Part shown: piece by piece, positions 9,401 through 19,327 of the stretch | How the letters are laid out: the number at the start of each line of letters is the position of its first letter | How positions within the stretch are numbered: the first letter of the stretch is position 1 | Assembly (NCBI RefSeq): GCF_019797765.1 | Contig: NZ_CP081862.1 | Location: 868,001 to 932,000, forward strand | DNA length: 64,000 nucleotides | Direction: 5' to 3' | Origin: Cellulomonas sp. C5510 | GTDB taxonomy: Bacteria > Actinomycetota > Actinomycetes > Actinomycetales > Cellulomonadaceae | Position numbers and translations under genes: made by a program | The notes under the pieces: generated by a model | Told to the model about the DNA's origin: nothing | Databases searched by the model: none | What the model saw: the letters and a program-made list of their open reading frames with translations, nothing else

Positions 9401-10081
9401 ATCGCGGCGAACACGGACCTCGGTGCGGGCATGGCCGTGGCGATGAAGGACCTCGAGATCCGCGGCGCGGGCAACCTGCTGGGCGGCGAGCAGTCCGGCC
9501 ACATCGAGGGCGTCGGGTTCGACCTGTACATCCGCATGGTGGGCGAGGCGGTGGCGTCCTACCGCGGCGACCAGCCGGAGGAGCTGCCCGACGTCACCGT
9601 GGAGCTGCCGGTGGACGCGCACATCCCGCACGACTACATCGCGCACGAGCGGCTGCGGCTCGAGGCGTACCGCAAGCTCGCGGCGGCCGCGGACGAGGCG
9701 GCGCTCACGGAGATCTCCGAGGAGCTCGTGGACCGGTACGGGCCGATCCCCGAGCCGGTCACGAACCTGTTCGCGGTCGCGCGGTTCCGGCTGCACGCCC
9801 GGGCGGCGGGTCTGAGCGACGTCACCGCGCAGGGCAGGTTCGTGCGGTTCGCGCCCGTCGAGCTGCCCGAGTCCGCGCAGCTGCGGCTCAAGCGGCTGTA
9901 CCCGGGATCGGTGCTCAAGCCGGCGCTGCGCACGGTGCTGGTGCCGTTCCCCACGACGGCGCGCATCGGCGGCAAGCCCCTCCACGGCGAGGCGGTCCTG
10001 ACGTGGGCGCGCCAGCTCATCGACGCGGTGGTGCTCGGGGACGTGGCCGCTGCGGCGGGCGTCGGCACGGCGGGGCGGTGA
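6431..10081 (+). CDS. mfd: Transcription-repair coupling factor Mfd
   Basis: 1216-residue DNA translocase that pushes stalled RNA polymerase off damaged template and recruits UvrA for excision repair. The N-terminal UvrB-like part contains [14 protein letters not shown] and [22 protein letters not shown]. It is followed by the CarD-like polymerase-binding domain ([16 protein letters not shown], about residue 530). The helicase motor has Walker A [9 protein letters not shown] near residue 686 and DEEQRFG near 787. [17 protein letters not shown] and a TRCF C-terminal domain close it. Length is slightly above the usual 1150-1200. The ATG follows GGAAGGA. The lipoprotein and mazG genes downstream form the usual actinobacterial neighbourhood. 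Confidence 0.97.
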   Translation: [1216 protein letters not shown]

Positions 10082-10194
10082 CGGGCTCGCCGACCCGCCG
10101 CGCGCACGCCCCGCGTCCCGGGCTGCCAGGCGCGGCCTCTACGATGGCCCGGTCGGGCGAGGGTGCGACCAGGAGAAGGCAAGGTGAGCGTGCG

Positions 10195-10746
10195 GTGACG
10201 CGGAGGTCCAGCAGGCGGTTGCTGACGGTGACGGGCGCCGCGGCGCTGGTGGCGGCGCTCGCCGCGTGCAGCGGTGGTCAGCCCGGGGCGGCCGCGGTGG
10301 TCGGTGACCGCGTCGTGTCGTCGGCCGACGTCGACACCGCGACGCGCGAGCTCGGCGACGTGCTCCAGGGCGTGACGCAGTCCGCGATCGTGGGCGTCCT
10401 CGTCCAGGAGCCGCTGGTCGTCGGTGCGGCGCAGGACGCGGGCGTGGGCGTGTCGCCGGAGCAGGCGGGCGACGCCCTGCAGCAGCAGGTCGCGGCGGCC
10501 GGGGGCGACGAGGACCGCGAGTTCTCGGAGTCCTCCGTCGACGTCATGCGCTACGTCCTGTCCCTGCAGGCGCTGCAGGGCGCCTCGGACGCCGAGCAGC
10601 GGCTGACGGCGCTGCAGGAGGACCTGTCGTCCCTCGACTTCACGATCAACCCGCGCTTCGGCACGCGCACCGACGAGGGCACGATCGGCGCGACCACGTA
10701 CCCGTGGCTCGTCGCCCAGGACGCCGCGGCGGACGCGACCCCGTGA
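10195..10746 (+). CDS. SurA N-terminal-like lipoprotein
   Basis: 183-residue predicted lipoprotein starting at GTG 10195. An Arg-rich start and hydrophobic stretch lead to the lipobox LAAC at about residue 23, so the mature protein would be anchored outside the membrane. The rest resembles the N-terminal helical domain of SurA/PrsA chaperones (AAVVGDRVVSSADVDTA), but no parvulin isomerase domain follows, so a foldase activity is not implied. A lipoprotein between mfd and mazG is common in actinomycetes. TACGAT at 10140-10145 may be its own -10. An in-frame ATG at 10144 is an alternative start. Confidence 0.75.
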   Translation: MTRRSSRRLLTVTGAAALVAALAACSGGQPGAAAVVGDRVVSSADVDTATRELGDVLQGVTQSAIVGVLVQEPLVVGAAQDAGVGVSPEQAGDALQQQVAAAGGDEDREFSESSVDVMRYVLSLQALQGASDAEQRLTALQEDLSSLDFTINPRFGTRTDEGTIGATTYPWLVAQDAAADATP

Positions 10747-11513
10747 CCGCGGCGCCCGGCACCGCGCGGCCGGGCGGGCCCGGCGACGGGCACCCGGACC
10801 CGGCCGCGCGTCCGGGGGACGCCGCCGACGTCGCCGACCCGCTGCGCCGGCTCGTCGCCGTCATGGACCGGCTGCGCTCGCCGGGCGGCTGCCCGTGGGA
10901 CGCCGAGCAGACGCACGCCTCGCTCGTCCCGTACGTGCTGGAGGAGGCCTACGAGGTCGCGGAGGCCGTGGAGCGCGGCGACCGGGCGAACCTGCGCGAG
11001 GAGCTGGGGGACCTCCTGCTGCAGGTGGTCTTCCACGCCCGCATCGCGCAGGAGGACCCGGACGACCCGTTCGACGTGGACGACGTCGCGGCGGACCTCG
11101 TCGCGAAGCTGGTCCGCCGGCACCCGCACGTGTTCGCGGGCGCGGAGGTCGACGGGAGCGACGGCGTGCACCGGCAGTGGGAGCGGATCAAGCGCGTCGA
11201 GAAGCAGCGCGAGTCCGTGCTCGACGGCGTCCCGCTGGCGATGGGGGCGCTGGCGCGGGCGCAGAAGATCGCCTCCCGCGCCGCGCGCGCGGACCTGGAC
11301 GTCCCGGCCGGCGCGACCCTCCCCGTCGGCGCGGACGCGGTCCCCGCCGCTGACGGCGCTGCGGGCACCGGGGTCGGGGAGCGGCTCCTCGCGCTGGTGC
11401 AGGAGGCGCGCCGCGCGGGCCTCGACGCCGAGGGCGAGCTGCGGCGCGCGACGGCGGCGTGGGAGGCCCGGCTGCGGGCCGCGGAGGCCGCGGGCGTCCA
11501 GCAGGCGGACTGA
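10743..11513 (+). CDS. mazG: Nucleoside triphosphate pyrophosphohydrolase MazG
   Basis: 256-residue enzyme that hydrolyses nucleoside triphosphates, including damaged ones, to the monophosphate and pyrophosphate. The all-alpha MazG core shows [20 protein letters not shown] followed by the metal-binding helix [14 protein letters not shown], both near residues 55-100, and then WERIKRVEK. An Ala/Arg-rich C-terminal helix replaces the second MazG domain of enterobacterial enzymes. GTG 10743 overlaps the lipoprotein stop by four bases, so the genes are coupled. In M. tuberculosis mazG also follows mfd. Confidence 0.93.
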   Translation: MTAAPGTARPGGPGDGHPDPAARPGDAADVADPLRRLVAVMDRLRSPGGCPWDAEQTHASLVPYVLEEAYEVAEAVERGDRANLREELGDLLLQVVFHARIAQEDPDDPFDVDDVAADLVAKLVRRHPHVFAGAEVDGSDGVHRQWERIKRVEKQRESVLDGVPLAMGALARAQKIASRAARADLDVPAGATLPVGADAVPAADGAAGTGVGERLLALVQEARRAGLDAEGELRRATAAWEARLRAAEAAGVQQAD

Positions 11514-11685
11514 CCGGGCCGGCCGCGAGGCACGTCACACCGCCACCAGCAGCAGGAAAGCGATTGCCGGGCCGAAGGTCCGGCACGGCCCGCGCCCGGG
11601 CTGGGCAGGATGGTCGCGGCCACGCCCCCGCGCGGCCGGTCCCGCGCACCTGCGCGGGTGCGCGTCCACGGATGAGGAGGGGTCG

Positions 11686-13248
11686 ATGAGGATCGGCGTC
11701 CCGAAGGAGAGCCGGCCCGGCGAGCGCCTGGTCGCCGCGACGCCCGCCACCGTCGCCCAGCTCGCGAAGCTCGGGTACGAGGTGGTGGTCGAGCACGGTG
11801 CGGGTGCCGCGGCGAGCTTCCCCGACGCGGCCTACGCCGAGGCGGGTGCGGCCCTCGCCGACGCCGCCGAGGTCTGGGCCAGCGACGTGGTCACCGCCGT
11901 GAACGCCCCGGCCGAGCACGAGATCGCCGCCCTGACCCCCGGCGCGACGCTGGTGTCGATGATGGCACCGGCCGCCCACCCCGAGCTCGTGGCGGCCCTC
12001 GCGGCCCGCGGCGTCTCGGCCCTGGCCCTCGACGCGGTCCCGCGCATCTCGCGCGCGCAGGCGCTCGACGTGCTGAGCACCATGTCCAACGTCGCCGGCT
12101 ACCGGGCTGTCATCGAGGCCGCCGAGGAGTTCGGCGGGATGTTCACCGGCCAGGTGACCGCCGCGGGCAAGACGCCGCCGGCCACGGTGTTCGTGATCGG
12201 CGCCGGCGTCGCCGGGCTCGCGGCCATCGGCGCCGCCGGCAGCCTCGGCGCCCAGGTCCGCGCGTACGACGTGCGCCCCGAGGTCGGCGAGCAGATCGAG
12301 TCGATGGGCGCGACGTTCGTCCAGGCCGCGGCCGCCCAGCAGGAGGTCAGCGCCGACGGCTACGCCCGCGAGCTCACCGCGGAGCAGGAGCGCCTCACCG
12401 CGGAGATGTACGCCGCGGAGACCGCCAAGGCCGACATCGTCGTCACCACGGCGCTCGTCCGCGGCACCGCCCCCCGCACGATCAGCGCCGACATGGTCGC
12501 CGCGATGCGGCCCGGCAGCGTGATCGTCGACCTGGCCGCGTCCGGCGGCGGCAACTGCGAGCTGACCGTCCCGGGGGAGAAGGTCGTCACCGCGAACGGC
12601 GTGACGATCCTCGGGTACACCGACCTCACCAGCCGGATGGCGCGGCACACCTCGCAGCTCTTCGGCACCAACGTGGTCAACCTGCTCAAGCTCCTCACGC
12701 CGGGCAAGGACGGCGCGCTGGTGCTCGACATGGACGACGTCGTGCAGCGCGGGATGACCGTGACGAAGGCCGGGGAGGTGCTGTGGCCGCCCCCGCCGGT
12801 GCAGGTCTCCGCGGCACCCGCCGCCGACGCGGCGCCCGCCGTCGCGCCGGTCGACCCCGCCGAGAAGGCCCGGCTGGCCCGCGAGGCCGCGGCGCGCAAG
12901 GGCCGCCGGCAGATGGTCGGGCTCGCGCTCGGCGCCGTCCTGCTCGCCCTGGCGATCACGTTCTCGCCCGCCGCGTTCCTCGGGCACTTCACCGTGTTCG
13001 TGCTCGCGGTGTTCGTCGGCTACTACGTCATCTCCAACGTCAGCCACTCGCTGCACACCCCGCTGATGGCCCAGACCAACGCCATCTCCGGGATCATCCT
13101 CGTCGGCGCCCTGCTGCAGATCGGCAGCGACGACTGGGTGGTGTCGGCGCTCGCGTTCGCGGCGGCCGCGGTCGCCTCCATCAACATCTTCGGTGGCTTC
13201 CTCGTGGCCTACCGCATGATCGGGATGTTCCGGAAGGAGGAGGCCTGA
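11686..13248 (+). CDS. pntA: NAD(P) transhydrogenase subunit alpha (single polypeptide)
   Basis: 520-residue alpha subunit of the proton-pumping transhydrogenase, which moves hydride between NADH and NADP+ using the proton gradient. [20 protein letters not shown] opens the alanine-dehydrogenase-like domain. [20 protein letters not shown] near residue 165 binds NAD(H). A hydrophilic Ala/Pro linker at about 360-395 leads to four membrane helices (about 405-510). Many bacteria split this into PntAA and PntAB, but here it is fused. The ATG follows GAGGAGG. pntB starts two bases after the stop, so they form one operon. The 172-bp gap before it holds no other gene. Confidence 0.96.
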   Translation: MRIGVPKESRPGERLVAATPATVAQLAKLGYEVVVEHGAGAAASFPDAAYAEAGAALADAAEVWASDVVTAVNAPAEHEIAALTPGATLVSMMAPAAHPELVAALAARGVSALALDAVPRISRAQALDVLSTMSNVAGYRAVIEAAEEFGGMFTGQVTAAGKTPPATVFVIGAGVAGLAAIGAAGSLGAQVRAYDVRPEVGEQIESMGATFVQAAAAQQEVSADGYARELTAEQERLTAEMYAAETAKADIVVTTALVRGTAPRTISADMVAAMRPGSVIVDLAASGGGNCELTVPGEKVVTANGVTILGYTDLTSRMARHTSQLFGTNVVNLLKLLTPGKDGALVLDMDDVVQRGMTVTKAGEVLWPPPPVQVSAAPAADAAPAVAPVDPAEKARLAREAAARKGRRQMVGLALGAVLLALAITFSPAAFLGHFTVFVLAVFVGYYVISNVSHSLHTPLMAQTNAISGIILVGALLQIGSDDWVVSALAFAAAAVASINIFGGFLVAYRMIGMFRKEEA

Positions 13249-13249
13249 G

Positions 13250-14635
13250 ATGCTCACCTCCGCTGTCCAGGGCGTGTACCTCGTCGCCGCCGTCCTGTTC
13301 GTCCTGAGCCTCGCGGGGCTGTCGAAGCAGGAGACCGCCCGCCGGGGCAACCTGCTCGGCATGATCGGCATGGGCCTCGCCCTGGCCGCCACCGTCGTGC
13401 TCAGCCTCGACCAGTCCGAGCGCAGCCCGCTGGTCACGCTGCTGCTCATCGCCCTCGTGCTCGTCATCGGCATCGCCGTCGGCACGTGGCGGGCGCGCAG
13501 CGTCGAGATGACGCAGATGCCCGAGATGATCGCGATGCTGCACTCGTTCGTCGGCATCGCGGCCGTGCTCGTCGGCTTCAACTCCTACCTGACCGAGACG
13601 CACGCCGACGCGGTGCACCTCGTCGAGGTGTTCCTCGGCGTCCTCATCGGCGCCGTGACGTTCACCGGCTCGGTCGTCGCCTACCTCAAGCTGTCGGCGA
13701 AGATGAAGTCCGCGCCGCTGACGCTGCCCGGCCGCAACTGGCTGAACCTCGGCGCCCTCGTGGCGTCCGGCGGCCTCATGGCGTGGTTCCTCGCGAGCCC
13801 GTCGCTCGTGCCGCTGGTCGGCATGACCGTCGTCGCGCTCGCGCTCGGGTGGCACCTGGTCGCCGCGATCGGCGGCGGCGACATGCCCGTCGTCGTGTCG
13901 ATGCTCAACTCGTACTCCGGGTGGGCCGCGGCCGCCGCCGGCTTCATGCTGAGCAACAACCTGCTCATCGTCACGGGCGCCCTCGTCGGGTCCTCCGGCG
14001 CGATCCTGTCGTACATCATGTGCCGCGCCATGAACCGGTCGTTCATCAGCGTGATCCTGGGCGGCTTCGGCGCCGAGGGCGGCACGGTGAGCGCGTCCGC
14101 GCAGGACTACGGCGAGCACCGCGAGATCCAGGCCGCCGAGGTCGCCGAGCTGCTCAAGAACGCCGGCTCGGTCGTCATCACCCCCGGCTACGGCATGGCC
14201 GTCGCCAAGGCGCAGTACCCGGTCGCGGACCTCGTGGCGCGGCTGCGGGCCTCCGGCGTGGACGTGAAGTTCGGCGTGCACCCCGTGGCCGGGCGCCTGC
14301 CCGGGCACATGAACGTGCTGCTCGCCGAGGCCAAGGTGCCGTACGACATCGTGCTCGAGATGGACGAGATCAACGACGACCTGGCGGACACCGACGTGGC
14401 TCTCGTCATCGGCGCGAACGACACGGTCAACCCCGCGGCCCTCGAGGACCCGGGCTCGCCGATCGCCGGGATGCCGGTGCTCGAGGTCTGGCACGCCAAG
14501 CAGGTCATCGTGTTCAAGCGCTCGATGGCCACCGGGTACGCCGGCGTGCAGAACCCGCTGTTCTTCCGCGAGAACACCGCCATGCTGTTCGGCGACGCGA
14601 AGGACCAGGTGGAGCGCATCGTCGCCGCGCTCTGA
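13250..14635 (+). CDS. pntB: NAD(P) transhydrogenase subunit beta
   Basis: 461-residue beta subunit. About nine hydrophobic helices occupy residues 1-260, including the proton-channel region ([18 protein letters not shown] and [16 protein letters not shown]). The C-terminal NADP(H) domain has [16 protein letters not shown], then [18 protein letters not shown] and [10 protein letters not shown], the usual nucleotide contacts. It pairs with the alpha subunit two bases upstream, and ribosome site GGAAGGAGG lies inside the pntA end. The pair supplies NADPH, useful in an organism relying on mycothiol. A strong hairpin follows nine bases after the stop. Confidence 0.96.
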   Translation: MLTSAVQGVYLVAAVLFVLSLAGLSKQETARRGNLLGMIGMGLALAATVVLSLDQSERSPLVTLLLIALVLVIGIAVGTWRARSVEMTQMPEMIAMLHSFVGIAAVLVGFNSYLTETHADAVHLVEVFLGVLIGAVTFTGSVVAYLKLSAKMKSAPLTLPGRNWLNLGALVASGGLMAWFLASPSLVPLVGMTVVALALGWHLVAAIGGGDMPVVVSMLNSYSGWAAAAAGFMLSNNLLIVTGALVGSSGAILSYIMCRAMNRSFISVILGGFGAEGGTVSASAQDYGEHREIQAAEVAELLKNAGSVVITPGYGMAVAKAQYPVADLVARLRASGVDVKFGVHPVAGRLPGHMNVLLAEAKVPYDIVLEMDEINDDLADTDVALVIGANDTVNPAALEDPGSPIAGMPVLEVWHAKQVIVFKRSMATGYAGVQNPLFFRENTAMLFGDAKDQVERIVAAL

Positions 14636-14643
14636 CACCCCGC

Positions 14644-14690
14644 ACGACGGGCCCCGGCCCCGGCCGCCACGGCCGCCCGGGGCCCGTCGT
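14644..14690 (+). terminator. Terminator hairpin after pntB
   Basis: Perfect 14-bp inverted repeat, ACGACGGGCCCCGG at 14644-14657 against 14677-14690, with a smaller CGGCCG/CGGCCG pairing inside the loop. There is no T-run, as is common for GC-rich actinomycete terminators. Confidence 0.75.
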
Positions 14691-14746
14691 CGCGTGTTCA
14701 CCGGGCGCTCGCCGAAGGTCCCACCGACGCACGCGGCGGACGGCAC

Positions 14747-14752
14747 TAGGCT
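14747..14752 (+). promoter_or_regulatory. Candidate -10 box for eno
   Basis: TAGGCT 39 bases before the eno ATG, matching the TAGNCT type seen before cbs, metB and ispH. A transcript starting about seven bases later would have a short leader carrying AAGGAG. Confidence 0.45.
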
Positions 14753-14754
14753 GA

Positions 14755-16071
<1,317 letters not shown>

Positions 16072-16089
16072 GCCCTCACGCTCACGACC

Positions 16090-16124
16090 GGAGGCCGGTA
16101 GCCCTGACGGGGCTGCCGGCCTCC
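16090..16124 (+). terminator. Terminator hairpin after eno
   Basis: A 15-bp stem (16090-16104 with 16110-16124, one T-G wobble) closes a 5-base TGACG loop, 18 bases after the eno stop. No T-run follows. Confidence 0.78.
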
Positions 16125-16176
16125 GGCGCGTCCGCTCCCGCCGCCTCGCCGGCCGCCGCCTGCCGCCGCCGGGTCC

Positions 16177-16247
16177 GCGAGTTCGGCAGCTCCGGTGCGA
16201 GGTCGGCACCTGGAGCTGCCGAACTCGCCTGGACGTGCCGACCTCGC
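16177..16247. repeat. Two-forward/two-reverse repeat array A (GCGAGKTCGGCA word)
   Basis: The 12-base word GCGAGTTCGGCA occurs at 16177, its variant GCGAGGTCGGCA at 16198, then the reverse complements at 16217-16228 and 16236-16247. Copy 1 pairs with copy 3 over 17 perfect bases (16177-16193 with 16212-16228). Copy 2 pairs with copy 4 over 13 perfect bases. The two stems interlock rather than nest. The same plan recurs at 45736 and, with a changed word, at 60634. Confidence 0.85.
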
Positions 16248-16341
16248 GGGGGTCGGGGGATGTGCGGATCGTGTGCGTGGCGGCGGACACGGCCGGGCCA
16301 CCTGCGGGGCGGGCGGCACCGGGCGGGGCACAATCGGGTCC

Positions 16342-17431
16342 ATGCCCGCCCCTCGTCGTCCCGCCGCGCCCCGCACCGGGGCCGGCGACGACGCGAGCCG
16401 CGAGGCGGCGCTCCGCACGGACGCCGACCGTTCCGGTCGGACGCCCGCCGCCGGCCGGGGTGTCGCGGGCACGGGCCGCACCGGGAAGCCCCGGTCCGCG
16501 ACGGGGGTGCGCACGCCGGCCGCCCCGCGCGGCTCCGCGGCCGCACGTCCTGCGGCAGCCGCCGGCACGCCGGGCGCGCCGCGCACACCGACCCGGACCG
16601 CGGGGGCGCCGGGCCGGACCCCGGGGGAGCCGGCCCGGACCCCGGGGGAGCCGGCCCGGACCCCGGGGGCGCCCAGCACCGCGGCCGTGCCGCGCTCGCC
16701 CGCGCCCGGCGCCGTCGGCACCGCGGGCAGCCCCCGCACGGGCGTGCCGCAGCAGTCCGTGCCGCGTCCCGCGACCCCGCGTCCCACGGCTGTCCCGGGC
16801 GCGCTCGGCACCCCCTCGCCCCGCGGCGGGGCGCCCCAGCAGCTCCCGCCCGGGTGCGCGTGCCGGCGGCGGAGACCGCCGGGGCCCGCGCGCCGAGACC
16901 GTCCAGCAGCGGCTGCCGCGGCTGTTCACCGTCCGCGCGCTGGTGATGCTGGTCGTGCTGTCGATCGCGTTCGTGCTGGTGTTCCCGACGCTGCGGCAGT
17001 ACCTCGACCAGCAGGTGCAGCTCGAGCAGCTCCGCGCCGAGGTCGCCGCCGCCGAGCAGGGGAACGAGGACCTGCAGGCGGAGCTGGACCGGTGGTCGGA
17101 CCCGGCGTACGTGGAGGCGCAGGCCCGGTCCCGGCTGGCGTTCGTGATGCCGGGGGAGCGGGCGCTACGCGTGGCGGACCCTGAGGTCGTGCCGGAGGAG
17201 CAACCCGCGGACGAGGCGCCGACCGGGCCCACGGCCTCGGCGGGGTCCGACGACCCGACACGGCCCTGGTACGCGCGGCTCTGGGACTCCGTGCAGGTCG
17301 CGGGCGTCGCGGGGACGGGCGAGGCGGGCGGTTCCGCGGAGGACCCGGAGGCGGGGGACAATGGGTCGGCGCCGGCCGACGGGACCCCGAGCCCGGGCGA
17401 CGGCGCTCCCGACGCGGAGCCGACGCCCTGA
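16342..17431 (+). CDS. Septum-formation-initiator (FtsB/DivIC) family protein, apparent frameshift
   Basis: Divisome protein gene that does not read in one frame. From ATG 16342 one frame gives a Pro/Arg/Ala-rich N-terminus typical of actinobacterial homologues, including a sevenfold-residue repeat RTPGEPA encoded by 21-bp units at 16614-16675. From about 16850 the next frame carries the conserved part: a membrane helix (LVMLVVLSIAFVLVFP), a coiled coil (LRQYLDQQVQLEQLRAEVAA), then DPAYVEAQARSRLAFVMPGE and a variable acidic tail. The conserved frame has no plausible start of its own ahead of the helix. The total span is 1090 bases, one more than a multiple of three. This is either a sequencing error or a real disruption. 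Confidence 0.7.
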
Positions 17432-17475
17432 CGTCCGCCCCGACCGCTGCCGACCAGCCCGACCCGAGGACCGCC

Positions 17476-18036
17476 GTGACCGACCTGCCCCCGACCACCG
17501 TGGGCGCCCTGCCCGACCCCGCCGAGGTGCCGCGCGCCCGCCACGACGCGCCCGACGTGACCGACGCGGACCTCGCGGCGCTGCGGGAGCAGCTCGGCCG
17601 GCCGGCGCGCGGGGTGGTGGGCGTCGCCGCCCGGTGCGTGTGCGGGCGGCCGCTGGTGGTGCGCACCGCGCCCCGGCTGGACGACGGCACCCCGTTCCCG
17701 ACGACGTACTACCTGACGTGCCCGCCCGCTGTCGGTGCGGTCAGCACGCTCGAGGCCGGCGGCCTGATGAAGGAGCTGACGGCGCGGGTCCAGAGCGAGC
17801 CGGAGCTGGGTGCGGCGTACCGGGCCGCGCACGAGGCGTACCTGGCGGACCGCGCGGCGCTCGGCGACGTGCCGGAGATCGCCGGGGTGTCGGCCGGGGG
17901 GATGCCGACGCGGGTGAAGTGCCTGCATGTTGTCGTGGGGCACGCGCTGGCCGCCGGTCCCGGCGTGAACCCGGTCGGCGACGAGGTCCTGCTGATGCTG
18001 CGCGACGTGTGGCGGCCGGACCGCTGCACCTGCTGA
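17476..18036 (+). CDS. DUF501 domain protein
   Basis: 186-residue protein of unknown biochemical function, conserved in actinomycetes between the ftsB-like gene and ppx. Residues 40-165 match DUF501: RPARGVVGVAARCVCGRPLV, then FPTTYYLTCP, MPTRVKCLHV and DRCTC at the end. The paired cysteines (CVC, KCLH, CTC) suggest metal binding or redox sensitivity, which is inference. GTG 17476 follows GAGGA. Its fixed position suggests a link to cell division or polyphosphate metabolism, with no direct evidence. Confidence 0.85.
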   Translation: MTDLPPTTVGALPDPAEVPRARHDAPDVTDADLAALREQLGRPARGVVGVAARCVCGRPLVVRTAPRLDDGTPFPTTYYLTCPPAVGAVSTLEAGGLMKELTARVQSEPELGAAYRAAHEAYLADRAALGDVPEIAGVSAGGMPTRVKCLHVVVGHALAAGPGVNPVGDEVLLMLRDVWRPDRCTC

Positions 18037-18077
18037 GCCGCCGGGCGCACCCGCCGGGGGATGGGAGGATGGCCCGC

Positions 18078-19049
18078 GTGACGCGTGTGGCTGCCATCGA
18101 CTGCGGGACCAACTCCATCCGGCTCCTGGTGGCCGACGTCGACCCGTCCGCGGGGACCCTCGTGGACCTGGACCGCCGCATGGAGGTCGTGCGGCTCGGG
18201 CAGGGCGTCGACCGCACGGGACGCATCGCACCGGAGGCGCTCGCGCGGACCCTGGACGCCACCCACCGCTACGCGCAGGTGTGCGAGGACCTCGGCGTCG
18301 AGGCGGTCCGGTTCGTCGCGACCAGCGCCTCGCGCGACGCGGAGAACCGCGACGAGTTCGTGGCCGGCGTGCGCGAGGCGCTCGGCGTGGAGCCGGAGGT
18401 CATCGGGGGCGTCGAGGAGGCCGCGCTCTCGTTCCGGGGCGCGACCGGGGTGCTCGGTGCCCGGCACGACGCGCCGTACCTGGTGGTCGACCTCGGCGGC
18501 GGTTCCACCGAGGTCGTGCTCGGTGACGGCGCCCCGGAGGCCGCCTACTCGATGGACGTCGGCTGCGTGCGCATCACCGAGCGCCACCTCCGGTCGGACC
18601 CGCCCGCGGTGGACGAGGTCGAGGCCGCGGTCCGCGACGTCCGTGCGGCGCTCGATGTCGCCGGGCGGGCGGTGCCGTTCTCGCGCACTGCGACCCTCGT
18701 CGGGCTGGCCGGGTCCGTCACCACCGTCACCGCGCACGCGCTGGGCCTGCCCGCGTACGACCCGGCGGCGATCGACGGCTCCGTGCTCCCGGTCGACGAC
18801 GTGGTCGCGGCCTGCGACGACCTGCTCGCGCGGGACCGGGCCTCGCGCGCGGCGCTCGGGTTCATGCACCCCGGGCGGGTGGACGTCATCGGCGCCGGCG
18901 CCCTGGTGTGGCGCGAGGTCGTGCAGCGGGTCCGTGCCGAGGTCGCCGCGGCCGGCGGCGAGCTCACCGAGGTCGTCACCTCGGAGCACGACATCCTCGA
19001 CGGCATCGCCTGGAGCGTCGCCGAGCGGCAGGCCGACCTCCGGGGCTGA
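18078..19049 (+). CDS. ppx: Ppx/GppA family phosphatase (exopolyphosphatase)
   Basis: 323-residue member of the actin-like ASKHA superfamily, predicted to release phosphate from polyphosphate or to cleave pppGpp. The phosphate-1 motif AIDCGTNSIRLLVAD is at the N-terminus. TSASRDAENRDEF, VVDLGGGSTEVVLG near residue 138 and GLAGSVTTVTA near 215 follow. The short length, without the extra C-terminal domains of the E. coli enzymes, matches the two actinobacterial Ppx proteins. I chose GTG 18078 because GGGAGG at 18063 is nine bases away. ATG 18069 abuts that site and is too close. Confidence 0.9.
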   Translation: MTRVAAIDCGTNSIRLLVADVDPSAGTLVDLDRRMEVVRLGQGVDRTGRIAPEALARTLDATHRYAQVCEDLGVEAVRFVATSASRDAENRDEFVAGVREALGVEPEVIGGVEEAALSFRGATGVLGARHDAPYLVVDLGGGSTEVVLGDGAPEAAYSMDVGCVRITERHLRSDPPAVDEVEAAVRDVRAALDVAGRAVPFSRTATLVGLAGSVTTVTAHALGLPAYDPAAIDGSVLPVDDVVAACDDLLARDRASRAALGFMHPGRVDVIGAGALVWREVVQRVRAEVAAAGGELTEVVTSEHDILDGIAWSVAERQADLRG

Positions 19050-19123
19050 CCGCCTGGGGGGACGGCGGTCGGGCACCGCCGTGCCGCCGGTGCTTCGGTG
19101 CCGCGTCGTGCCCGGATGATCCG

Positions 19124-19240
19124 GTCGCCGAGCCGAGCCGTGACGTCGCCGAGCCGTGCCGTCGCTGAGCCGTGACGTCGCCGAGCCGTGAAGTCGCTGA
19201 GCCGTGCCGTCCCTGAGTCGCGCTGTCCCTGGGTCGTGCC
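19124..19240. repeat. 16-bp tandem array, about seven units
   Basis: Direct repeats of GTCGCYGAGCCGTGMM start at 19124 (a 21-base unit), 19145, 19161, 19177, 19193, 19209 and 19225. Middle units differ by one or two bases, the last two are more worn. The 16-base period is not a multiple of three, and I see no gene in this 428-bp gap. The array runs directly into the hairpin at 19235. Confidence 0.85.
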
Positions 19241-19274
19241 GGGCGTAGACGGGCTCCCGTCGACGCCCGGCACG
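19235..19274 (+). terminator. Hairpin at the end of the 16-bp array
   Basis: CGTGCCGGGCGT at 19235-19246 pairs perfectly with 19263-19274. Pairing continues inward after one mismatch (GACGGG with CCCGTC), giving an 18-19 bp stem. It would stop transcription coming from ppx. Confidence 0.6.
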
Positions 19275-19327
19275 CCCGCGACCGCCACCTCGCCCGTGCT
19301 GCGACATGCGGACTATCCAATTCTGCC

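Noticed and set aside
6290..9985. Very long open frame on the reverse strand opposite mfd (over 1200 codons)
   Set aside because: It is the mirror of a GC-rich coding frame: Arg/His/Asp-rich, without family motifs, while mfd on the forward strand is fully conserved.
16078..16130. Riboswitch or small RNA after eno
   Set aside because: The symmetric 15-bp stem with a short loop right after the stop is explained by termination.
16342..17431. Programmed frameshift in the ftsB-like gene
   Set aside because: No slippery heptamer plus downstream structure was evident, and this family is not known to use recoding. Sequencing error or mutation is simpler.
19124..19240. CRISPR array
   Set aside because: Units are contiguous 16-mers without unique spacers, and no cas genes are present.
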